DNA of 64,000 nt from Anaerolineae bacterium (lineage in GTDB: Bacteria; Chloroflexota; Anaerolineae; 4572-78; J111), in assembly GCA_023151115.1 (NCBI GenBank), contig JAKLJP010000032.1:3227-67226 (forward strand), written 5' to 3'. Below the pieces are notes generated by a model, which had not been told where the DNA came from, ran no database searches, and saw only the letters and a list, made by a program, of their open reading frames with translations. The translations under genes and the position numbers were made by a program. Positions 41,098 to 49,705 of this stretch are shown piece by piece; within the stretch, counting starts at the first letter, position 1, and every line of letters starts with the position of its first letter.

Positions 41098-42042
41098 GTG
41101 CGAGCACTGATAACAGGTATAACCGGTTTTGCCGGGGGCCATCTGGCACAGACCTTATTGGATCAGGGTGACGAGGTCTTTGGAATGGCTCGCGACGCCG
41201 GTCAGGGCCTGACCCATTTGAGCCGAGAAATCAGGCCGGCGATTATTGATATGCGCGACCCGATAGCCGTAGACACCTTACTCCGCGAGACCCAACCCGA
41301 CGCTATTTATCATCTGGCGGGTCAGGCTTTTGTTCCACTGGCCTGGGCCGACCCCTGGATGACGTTGGAAAACAACATCCGGCCCCAACTCCACATCCTG
41401 CAAGCGATGGTTCGGCAAAAATCGCGGGCCAGGCTGCTAATTGTGGCCTCGAATGAAGTCTATGGGCGCGTCCGCACTGATGAACTGCCAGTCAAGGAAG
41501 ATACCCCGCTGCGGCCCAACAATCCGTACGGTGTGAGCAAGGTGGCCCAGGATATCTTGGGGCTGCAATATTTTTTAAGCCATGGCGTAGATGTGATTCG
41601 GGTGCGGGCCTTTAATCACATTGGCCCCCGCCAGAGTCCGGTGTTTGTGGCCGCTTCTTTTGCCAAACAGCTGGCCGAAATTGAAGCCGGGCTGATTGAG
41701 CCGGTGCTGCGCGTGGGCAATTTGGAAGCCAAACGGGATTTTACCGATGTGCGTGATGTGATGCGGGCCTATGCCTTGCTGGTGCAGCATGGCGACTCAG
41801 GCGAGGCGTACAATGTTGGTACCGGCGAGGCTCATTCTATTCAATCGCTGCTGGATATTCTGTTAAGCTATACTAATGTTAAGGTAAAGGTTGAGATGGA
41901 CCCGACACGCATGCGCCCTTCGGATGTGCCGGTCATTTATGCCGATAATAGCAAACTCCGGGCCAAAACCAGCTGGACTCCTGCCTGCAAATTTGAAGAT
42001 AGCCTGCATCAAGTGCTTGATTACTGGCGTGAAGAAGTAAAA

Positions 42043-42060
<18 letters not shown>
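41098..42060 (+). CDS. rmd: GDP-4-dehydro-6-deoxy-D-mannose reductase-like SDR
   Basis: 320 residues. Extended [21 protein letters not shown] Rossmann motif, 'NEVYGRVRTDELPVKEDTPL', active-site YGVSK (Tyr-X3-Lys), 'RDFTDVRDVMRAYALLVQHG'. These fit RMD enzymes that reduce GDP-4-keto-6-deoxymannose to GDP-rhamnose. The neighbour gmd makes the substrate, which supports the call; a GDP-fucose-type synthase is less likely. Start GTG 41098 with GGAGGA (41085-41090). C-terminal NRVAG and stop TAG are read from the GTAGCAGG repeat. The symbol is by inference. Confidence 0.78.
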
Positions 42061-43191
<1,131 letters not shown>

Positions 43192-43192
43192 T

Positions 43193-43285
43193 GAAGACAC
43201 GAGGATAGAAGATGGTAGATAGAAGATAGCAGAAATCAGTGTTCCTTCTTATTTATCATCCATCTACTATCTTCTATTCACTCTT
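43193..43285. repeat. Heptad tracts after gmd
   Basis: GATAGAAGATGGTAGATAGAAGATAGCAG words (43206-43232), spacer, then CATCCATCTACTATCTTCTATTC. Purine then pyrimidine tract, 7-nt spacing of GATAGAA / GATGGTA / GATAGAA / GATAGCA. Confidence 0.75.
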
Positions 43286-43288
43286 CCT

Positions 43289-43317
43289 TTGACACCTCCC
43301 TCCATTGCCGGTATGAT
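43289..43317 (+). promoter_or_regulatory. Promoter of the DUF2085-ubiX-arginase operon
   Basis: TTGACA (43289-43294, consensus), 17-bp spacer, TATGAT (43312-43317); gene start at 43351. Confidence 0.8.
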
Positions 43318-43350
43318 TATCCCTATAAAAATTCCCCAAAGGATAATCTT

Positions 43351-44118
43351 ATGAATGTTGGCGCTCAAAATTCAGAACCGGCCCCGTTGGCTCCGTCGGT
43401 TGTGGCCCCGGTAAAGCTGACGTTAGCTTACCGGCTGACCCGCTGGTTTGAAAGTCACTGGCTGCTGGCCTTCAATACGGCCTGGGGCGTGTTTGTCACC
43501 CTGCCCTGGCTGGCCCCCATCTTGATGGCCCTGGGCCTGACCTGGCCGGGGCGAGCGGTTTACTTTATTTACAACTTTTTCTGCCACCAACTGCCGGAGC
43601 GATCCTGGTTTCTATTTGGGCCAAGCTTTACCTACAGCCAGGCCCAAATAGCCGAGGCGTGGGGCCGCCCGCTGGAAAGCATTACCAACGAGTTGATTCG
43701 CCGCCAATTTATCGGCACGCCGGAGTTGGGTTGGAAAGTGGCCTGGTCTGACCGGATGGTTTCCATGTACGGCAGTATCTTTTTGTTCGGGCTGCTCTAT
43801 GCCGTGCTGCGGGAGCGGGGCATACGCCTCAACGCTATCCCCTGGTGGCTCTTTGTCCTCTTTATTGTGCCCATGGCCCTCGACGGCACGACCCATTTGA
43901 TTAACGATGCCCTGCGGCTGGATTTCCGCCAGACCAATGAATGGGCGGCTGTTCTCACCGGCCACGTCTTCCCCACCGATTTTTATGCTGGCGACCATTT
44001 TGCCTCACTCAACTCGGTGCTGCGCCTGGCAACGGGGGTTCTTTTTGGGTGGGGGGTAGTCGGCTTTTTGTGGCCGCTAATGGATAGCGAGTTTTCGCCC
44101 CGGCGCGAGGTAATTTGA
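43351..44118 (+). CDS. DUF2085-like membrane protein
   Basis: 255 residues. Helix 1 (about 45-68), FFCHQLPERSWFLFG, two central helices (MVSMYGSIFLFGLLYAV and PWWLFVLFIVPMALDGTTHL), C-terminal helix. The CHQ.P.RS motif is diagnostic for DUF2085, but the second 'RC.G' motif of typical members is replaced by SMYGS, so a Cys-based site would be incomplete. Also carries a longer loop (about 95-130) than most. Role unknown. Its TGA overlaps the TTG of ubiX by 4 bp. Confidence 0.7.
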   Translation: MNVGAQNSEPAPLAPSVVAPVKLTLAYRLTRWFESHWLLAFNTAWGVFVTLPWLAPILMALGLTWPGRAVYFIYNFFCHQLPERSWFLFGPSFTYSQAQIAEAWGRPLESITNELIRRQFIGTPELGWKVAWSDRMVSMYGSIFLFGLLYAVLRERGIRLNAIPWWLFVLFIVPMALDGTTHLINDALRLDFRQTNEWAAVLTGHVFPTDFYAGDHFASLNSVLRLATGVLFGWGVVGFLWPLMDSEFSPRREVI

Positions 44119-44714
44119 AACAACGCCTCATTGTTGGCCTCTCCGGCGCGAGCGGCATTATCTACGGCATCCGCCTGCTGGAAGTGCTGCGGGGCGTCGA
44201 AGAGATTGAAACGCACCTGATTATCAGCAGCGCGGCCAAGCGCACGGCGCTGCTGGAAACCGATTACCCCATTGACCAAATCGAGCGCCTGGCCGACAAA
44301 GTCTACGGCTTTAACGACATCGCCGCCTCCATCTCCTCCGGCTCCTACAAAACGATGGGCATGGTCATCATTCCCTGCGCCATCAAAACCCTGTCCGGCA
44401 TTGCCAACTCCTACAATGACAACCTTATCTTGCGCGCCGCCGATGTGGTGCTCAAAGACCGGCGCAGGCTGGTGTTGGTGCTGCGCGAAACCCCACTTCA
44501 TCTCGGCCACGTCCGGCTGATGGCCCAGGTCATCGAGCTGGGGGCTATCCTCATGCCACCCATGCCCGCCTTCTACCACCGCCCCCAAACCATTGACGAC
44601 ATCATTAACCAGACCGTTAACCGAGTCCTTGATCTATTTGACATCGAACTACCCGAAGATTTGTTCAACCGCTGGCAAGGCCCGGCCTACGGTCCCGCCG
44701 ACCGGCGCGAGTAA
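44115..44714 (+). CDS. ubiX: UbiX-type flavin prenyltransferase
   Basis: 199 residues. Makes prenylated FMN for UbiD-type decarboxylases. 'LIVGLSGASGIIYGIRLLEV' N-terminus, 'FNDIAASISSGSYKTMGMVI' with the SGSxxTxGM flavin loop, 'ADVVLKDRRRLVLVLRETPL' and C-terminal 'MPPMPAFYHRPQTIDDIIN'. Start TTG 44115 with GAGG just upstream, coupled to the previous gene's stop (TTGA). No ubiD is visible in the window. Confidence 0.93.
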   Translation: MKQRLIVGLSGASGIIYGIRLLEVLRGVEEIETHLIISSAAKRTALLETDYPIDQIERLADKVYGFNDIAASISSGSYKTMGMVIIPCAIKTLSGIANSYNDNLILRAADVVLKDRRRLVLVLRETPLHLGHVRLMAQVIELGAILMPPMPAFYHRPQTIDDIINQTVNRVLDLFDIELPEDLFNRWQGPAYGPADRRE

Positions 44715-44720
44715 GGAAAC

Positions 44721-45614
44721 ATGACCCACCCTTCTACCACAACTATTATCGGTGTGCCGATAGACGGCGCCGGCCATGCAACCGGCGTCGAGCGCATGCC
44801 CGCCGCGCTTCGGGCTGCCGGACTGGCCCGGCGCTTGGGTCTGCCCGACTTGGGCGATTTGCCGGTCACGCTTGACGACCCTCGGCGCGATCCCGTTACC
44901 GGCATAATCGGCTTTGAGGCTGTTTGCACGGCTTCGGCGGGTATTCGAGCCGGGGTGGGGGCGCTGCTGGCGCGGGGCGAACGGCCTTTGGTCGTCGGCG
45001 GCTGCTGCACTCTGCTCCTGGGCGTTTTTGCCGCCCTGCGTGACCATTTCGGTCGAACCGGGCTGGCCTTTGTGGATGGACACCTGGATTTTTACGATGG
45101 TCAAACGTCGCCCACCGGTGAGCCGGCCGATATGGAACTGGCTATTTTGACCGGGCTGGGTCCCGCCGGATTGGTTGACCTGGCCGGGGCGCTGCCGCTG
45201 GTAGACCCATCTGACGTTTTTGTGTTGGGCTACCGCGATGCCGAACAGTCGGCCCAGGATGGCGCACCGGACCCCAAAGGGGTAACGCCGGAGATACACT
45301 TGTTTGAAGCTCAGACCGTGCGGCAGGCTCCCGCCTCAATGGGCAGTCAGGTGGCCGAAAAACTGTCGGCTGCGCCGGGCCACTACTGGCTGCACCTCGA
45401 CCTGGATGTGCTGGACGAAACAGCCTTACCCGCCGTTGATTACTTAATGCCCGGCGGTCTCGACTGGGCTGAACTGGCCGCCCTGGTGCGCCCGCTGGCT
45501 CAATCGCCGGCCATGCTCGGGCTGGATGTCACCATCTACAATCCCACCCTCGACCCCAACGGCAAATACGCGCGCCAAATTGTCGAACTGCTTGAAATCA
45601 TCTTGAGACCTTGA
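44721..45614 (+). CDS. Arginase/agmatinase-fold protein with altered metal motif
   Basis: 297 residues of ureohydrolase fold. Normal metal motifs are GGDHS, DAHxD and DxD. Here the first reads VVGGCCTLLLG (Asp-His-Ser replaced by Cys-Cys-Thr), the second VDGHLDFYD (His and Asp kept) and the third HLDLDVLDE (Asp-x-Asp kept). A one-metal or changed active site is possible, so I avoid naming a substrate. Start ATG 44721 with AAGGAAAC. Third gene of the operon, 6 bp after ubiX. Confidence 0.78.
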   Translation: MTHPSTTTIIGVPIDGAGHATGVERMPAALRAAGLARRLGLPDLGDLPVTLDDPRRDPVTGIIGFEAVCTASAGIRAGVGALLARGERPLVVGGCCTLLLGVFAALRDHFGRTGLAFVDGHLDFYDGQTSPTGEPADMELAILTGLGPAGLVDLAGALPLVDPSDVFVLGYRDAEQSAQDGAPDPKGVTPEIHLFEAQTVRQAPASMGSQVAEKLSAAPGHYWLHLDLDVLDETALPAVDYLMPGGLDWAELAALVRPLAQSPAMLGLDVTIYNPTLDPNGKYARQIVELLEIILRP

Positions 45615-45644
45615 CCTCCCTGCATCAGAAACGAGAGAACAGTC

Positions 45645-46047
45645 ATGTCCAAACAAATCCCCAAACGCTCTCAAAAAGCCGGTCTCCCACCCGGTACGCC
45701 TATGTACATCGGCGACACCCCCACCGAAACCGCCCGAATCACCATTATCCACTACAGTGAAACCGAACTGGAAGAGAGACAAGTTGAACATCTGGAAGAA
45801 TGTTTCGCTTTCAAAGATAAGCAGACGGTCAACTGGATCAATGGGGATGGCCTGCATGCCGGGGGTATCGCCCAACTGGGCCACTGTTTCGGGGTGCCGG
45901 CGCTGGTGTTGGAAGATATTCTCAACACCCACCAGCGGCCCAAACTTGAGGATTTTGACGGCAGTCTTTACCCTGCCGGTATCGCTGCTGATGCTGCTCG
46001 TCGGCATGGGCATGGTGGTTTATTTCAAAAGAAAGAAGTGGCTATAA
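45645..46047 (+). pseudogene. corA remnant (Mg/Co transporter) with internal deletion
   Basis: The frame from ATG 45645 encodes the CorA N-terminus: 'GLPPGTPMYIGDTPTETARI', 'VNWINGDGLHAGGIAQLGHCFG', 'ALVLEDILNTHQRPKLEDFD'. Right after this the similarity jumps, in the +1 frame, to a CorA-like C-terminal tail: LPVSLLMLLVGMGMVVYFKRKKWL pattern ending with TAA at 46047. The whole middle (most of the cytoplasmic funnel, TM1 and the GMN motif) is missing, roughly 200 residues. The junction is near 45955-45970. Reading the first frame on gives a meaningless tail to 46064. Not a functional channel. Confidence 0.75.
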
Positions 46048-46049
46048 GA

Positions 46050-46131
46050 AATTGTGAATGGTGAATTGTCAATAGTGAATTGTTAATGAGTGTCAAACCA
46101 TTCACAATTCATTATTCACAATTCACAATTA
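46050..46131. repeat. Heptad hairpin upstream of the CotH-type gene
   Basis: GTGAATGGTGAATTGTCAATAGTGAATTG (46055-46083) facing ATTCACA, ATTCATT, ATTCACA, ATTCACA (46100-46127). Strong potential stem; it ends at the Shine-Dalgarno of the next gene. Confidence 0.85.
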
Positions 46132-46140
46132 GGAGGTCTT

Positions 46141-49100
46141 GTGTACGCTCTCAACATTGACCCGCTCAATCCCAAAGGGAATCCAACCATCGCCGAACTA
46201 CGCAATTTGGGCGTCAAGGCGGTGCGCTACAGTTACAAAGACGCCAGCAGCGGCAGCCAACTCGATTCGCAGCGATTGAGCTTCTACAGTAACCACCTGC
46301 AAGGACTGCTCCAGGCCAACATTGACCCGCTGATTATCCTGACCTATGAAACCTATCCCGGCGCCCCCATCCACCCCGTCACCGATGCGGTCTGGGACAA
46401 TTACATTGCCGCATTTGCCCGGCGAGCTGGTCAACTGGCCCAGATGTTGGCCCCGCTGCAACCCACCTTTCAGGTCTGGAATGAGCCGGATTTGCCGCCC
46501 CATCCCGAATACATCCGCACCATGCCAGAAGCTGTGTTTGGGCGGATGCTCCGCCGCACCTACGACGCTATCAAAGCCGCCGCGCCTCAAACGCGGGTCA
46601 TCGCCGCCGGGTTGGGTTCCGGCAATTGGAACTGGCTGGCCAGCGTTATCACCAGCCAAAAGGGCAGCCTGCCTGCCGACGCCATAGCCATCCATCCTTA
46701 TGGCCAGCGTCCCGAACCGAACTGGCCCAGCTCTACCTGGGGCTTTGGCTATGTCGGCAACTTGATTGCCAATTACGGGCGCGTCACCAACCTGCCCCTC
46801 GTCATCAGCGAAATCGGCGAGCAGCACCTCGACCGCCCGCAGCAAGCCGAATATTTGTGGCGCTTTTATCGCACCATCATCAACCAGTTCAGCAGCTCGG
46901 TCGAGCGGGTCTTTTGGTTTTGCTACAGCGACGGTATGGTCTCGCCTTACGGCCTGCTCGATGCCAACAGCCAGCCCAAACCGGCCCACCAGACCTTTCG
47001 CACCCTGGCTACCGCCGCCCCGCCCGACCGTCAGCCCGGTTTAATGACCCTAACCGCTATTGTCAACAAGGCCGACTACGATAATATGGTCCGTAATCCG
47101 GCCCAAAAGCTGGAAATTGCCGCCGACCTCCGCGTTGACGGCGTACTGCACCGCCAGGGCGAAATCAGTTATCGCGGCACAACTTCGCTCAACTTTCCCA
47201 AAAAAGGCTTCAAAATCAAATTTGCCAAAAAGCAGCTTTACCAGGGTAACACCCGCCGCATTGACCTGAGCAGTAGCTACAGCGACAAAAGCCTCATCCG
47301 CGAGCGCCTCTCCTTTGACCTCTTTGCCAAAACCAAAGTCACTGTCTCCAAAGCCTGGCACGTGGATTACGCCATCCGCAGCCGCGAGGGCCAGGTATTG
47401 GAGCGCGGCGTCTACACCGGCCTGGAGCACGTGGACGAATATTTCTTCCGCAACCGCCAGCGCGAGATTGGCAGCCTGTTCCAGGCCAACGGCGGCGTGA
47501 TTAACGGCGTCTTTGTCGGGGCCACCCTCGACCCGCAGCCGCCGGAATTACTACCCTTGTTATACGAAAAAGACCATCCAGAAGACGGGGATTTTAGCGA
47601 CCTCGACGCCTTTATCCGCACCCTCACCAGTTGGGACGCCAACACCATTGCCCAATTTCTCGACCAAATTCTGGATGTGGAGGCCTACCTGGACTGGCTG
47701 GCAGTCAACACCCTAGTCCAGGCCAACGACAACTACCATAAAAACTATTACGTCCACCGCCGCCCCGCCGACGACAAACGTGAGATTTTGCCCTGGGATT
47801 ACGATTTGAGCTGGGGCCGCAGCTGGAACGATTTCTGCGACGGCCTGTGCGATGACCTATCGGAAGGGACCTCGATTAAAGGCTCAAACCAGTTGAACAA
47901 CGCCTTGAGTAAGCGCGTCCTCAACAATTCCGTTTTCTACCAGCGGCTGCGGGCCAAACTAACCGACCTGTTAAACAACGAATTTACCGAAGCCAAACTC
48001 TTTGCCAAAATTGACGGCTATTACAACGACATCCGTGCTCTGGTCCAGCAGGATCCCAAAAAGTGGCCTACCAACGAGCAGTTTGAGCAGGAGCGCGACC
48101 GGCTCAAAGATTGGATTCGCCGCCGCCGGGCCTTTTTGTTCAAAGAGTTGGGCACGCCGCCCAGTCAACTGGCCGACACCATCGTGGCGGCGGTTGGTTT
48201 TGGCAAGTCCACCCTGGTCGAGGGCGAAACGCTCACCTTCGAGGCAACCGTGCGCAACATGGGTGGAGCGATTACCGGGGGGACGGTCGGCGTGGCTTTT
48301 TTGGTAGATGGAACTTATATTACCTTTGGCACCTCGCCAGCGCTTGAAGCCGGGGGCAGCCGGGTTATCAAAGCCGTTGCTCCCTGGACGGCGACTGTGG
48401 GAGAGCACACCCTGACCGCCGTTGTAGACGACATCAACCGCTACCCTGAAGCTTCGGAAACCAACAACTCCCTGGCGGTCAAGTTCCAGGTAGAGCGCAA
48501 ACCCGCCCCCGGCCTGGCCGATACCCTCATCCGCGACATCGCCTTCGAGCGGCTGGAAGGCGGGCAGGTGCGTTTGGCGGCGTTGGTGGCCAACGTCGGG
48601 ACCGCCGAAACCACCGCTCAGGTTGGGGTAGCCTTTTTTGTGGACGATAAATACACTACCTTTGGGATTATCTCACCCCTGCCCGCCGGCGACGAAAAAC
48701 CGGTCCGCGCTCAGCAGGCCCTCAACTTGACCGGCAGTCACAAAATCACGGCCATCGTGGACGACATCAATCGCTACCCGGAGCAAAACGAGCAGAACAA
48801 CGTGTTGGTCAAGCAGGTCAACTTTGGCGCTCCCGGTCCTGCTCCCCTGGCCGATACGCTCATTCTCAACCTCAGCCTGGGCCAGAGCCGCTTCAACGAA
48901 GGCGACCTGTTGACCTTTGAAGCCCTGGTGCGGAACATCGGCACAGCCGCCACCGGCGAGGTGGTCGGCGTGGCTTTTTTGGTCAACGGCCAGCAGATTA
49001 CCTTTGGCAACACCTCGGCCCTGACCGCCGGCGAGAGCCGCACTGTGCGGGCCGTCACCCCCTGGCGGGCCGTGGCCGGCCGACACCGGCTCACTGCTGT

Positions 49101-49506
49101 AGTGGATGACGTCAACCGCTACCCTGAAATTTCCGAAACCAACAACGCCTTTGAACTGGAATTTCAGGTTCTGCCCAGCACCGGCCCGGCCCTCCCCGAC
49201 TCGACGCTCGACGCGCTTGGCTTTGAGCGCACCCCCTCCGGCCAAATCACCCTCAGCGCCGTTGTCTCCAACACCGGCAGCGCCGCCACCCCCGATGTGG
49301 TCGGTGTGGCCTTTTTTGTCAACGGCCAGTATGCTACTTACGGCCTCACCCCGCCCATGGCGGCTGGCGCTACCCAGACCATTCGCGCCGTTCAGCCGCT
49401 GTCCCTGCGCGGTAAACAAACCATCACCGCCATTGTGGATGACATCAATCGCTATGACGAGGTGACTACCCAGAATAATGCGTTGACACGGGAATTTACT
49501 TTTTGA
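46141..49506 (+). CDS. Glycoside hydrolase-like / CotH / CARDB multidomain protein
   Basis: 1121 residues. 1-300: TIM-barrel glycosidase-like domain with WNEPDLP (acid/base Glu115) and LVISEIGEQH (nucleophile-like Glu224). About 300-670: CotH domain, beginning 'LTAIVNKADYDNMVRNPAQK' with 'QGEISYRGTTSLNFPKKGFK', 'DLSSSYSDKSLIRERLSFDL', and kinase-like 'NDNYHKNYYVHRRPADDKRE' / 'ILPWDYDLSWG' (Asp-Tyr-Asp). About 680-1121: four CARDB-type adhesion repeats, each ending in a 'ITAIVDDINRYPE'-like strand. GTG 46141 is fixed by AGGAGG; no signal peptide is visible. CotH proteins are secretory-type protein kinases; a role on surface glycoproteins is inference. Confidence 0.8.
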   Translation: MYALNIDPLNPKGNPTIAELRNLGVKAVRYSYKDASSGSQLDSQRLSFYSNHLQGLLQANIDPLIILTYETYPGAPIHPVTDAVWDNYIAAFARRAGQLAQMLAPLQPTFQVWNEPDLPPHPEYIRTMPEAVFGRMLRRTYDAIKAAAPQTRVIAAGLGSGNWNWLASVITSQKGSLPADAIAIHPYGQRPEPNWPSSTWGFGYVGNLIANYGRVTNLPLVISEIGEQHLDRPQQAEYLWRFYRTIINQFSSSVERVFWFCYSDGMVSPYGLLDANSQPKPAHQTFRTLATAAPPDRQPGLMTLTAIVNKADYDNMVRNPAQKLEIAADLRVDGVLHRQGEISYRGTTSLNFPKKGFKIKFAKKQLYQGNTRRIDLSSSYSDKSLIRERLSFDLFAKTKVTVSKAWHVDYAIRSREGQVLERGVYTGLEHVDEYFFRNRQREIGSLFQANGGVINGVFVGATLDPQPPELLPLLYEKDHPEDGDFSDLDAFIRTLTSWDANTIAQFLDQILDVEAYLDWLAVNTLVQANDNYHKNYYVHRRPADDKREILPWDYDLSWGRSWNDFCDGLCDDLSEGTSIKGSNQLNNALSKRVLNNSVFYQRLRAKLTDLLNNEFTEAKLFAKIDGYYNDIRALVQQDPKKWPTNEQFEQERDRLKDWIRRRRAFLFKELGTPPSQLADTIVAAVGFGKSTLVEGETLTFEATVRNMGGAITGGTVGVAFLVDGTYITFGTSPALEAGGSRVIKAVAPWTATVGEHTLTAVVDDINRYPEASETNNSLAVKFQVERKPAPGLADTLIRDIAFERLEGGQVRLAALVANVGTAETTAQVGVAFFVDDKYTTFGIISPLPAGDEKPVRAQQALNLTGSHKITAIVDDINRYPEQNEQNNVLVKQVNFGAPGPAPLADTLILNLSLGQSRFNEGDLLTFEALVRNIGTAATGEVVGVAFLVNGQQITFGNTSALTAGESRTVRAVTPWRAVAGRHRLTAVVDDVNRYPEISETNNAFELEFQVLPSTGPALPDSTLDALGFERTPSGQITLSAVVSNTGSAATPDVVGVAFFVNGQYATYGLTPPMAAGATQTIRAVQPLSLRGKQTITAIVDDINRYDEVTTQNNALTREFTF

Positions 49507-49515
49507 GGAAGATTT

Positions 49516-49705
49516 ATGGAAACTATAGACCTCATCCTATTTATTTTAATCCTGTTCGCGGCGCTCACCTGCGGGTTGATCGGCGGCATATTTTATGGTT
49601 TTTCCACGTTTATCTATTATGAAAGCCCTCGGACGGATTCCTACAGAGGCCGGCATTGCCGCCATGCAGACGATTAACATCACCGTACTCGGGTTATTAA
49701 GCTAG
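49516..49705 (+). pseudogene. DUF1772 (anthrone-oxygenase-like) remnant, frameshifted
   Basis: ATG 49516 opens 'LILFAALTCGLIGGIFYGFS', the first helix of DUF1772 proteins. The family sequence then continues in another frame from 49619: MKALGRIPTEAGIAAMQTIN, ending at TAG 49703-49705. So there is one frameshift near 49610-49620 and the last two thirds of the gene are missing. Located between two long genes; its end overlaps the stop codon of the minus-strand subtilase. Confidence 0.7.

Noticed and set aside
46090..46140. Upstream GTG start for the CotH-type protein
   Set aside because: These 17 codons are encoded by the heptad hairpin itself; the GTG at 46141 follows a perfect AGGAGG.
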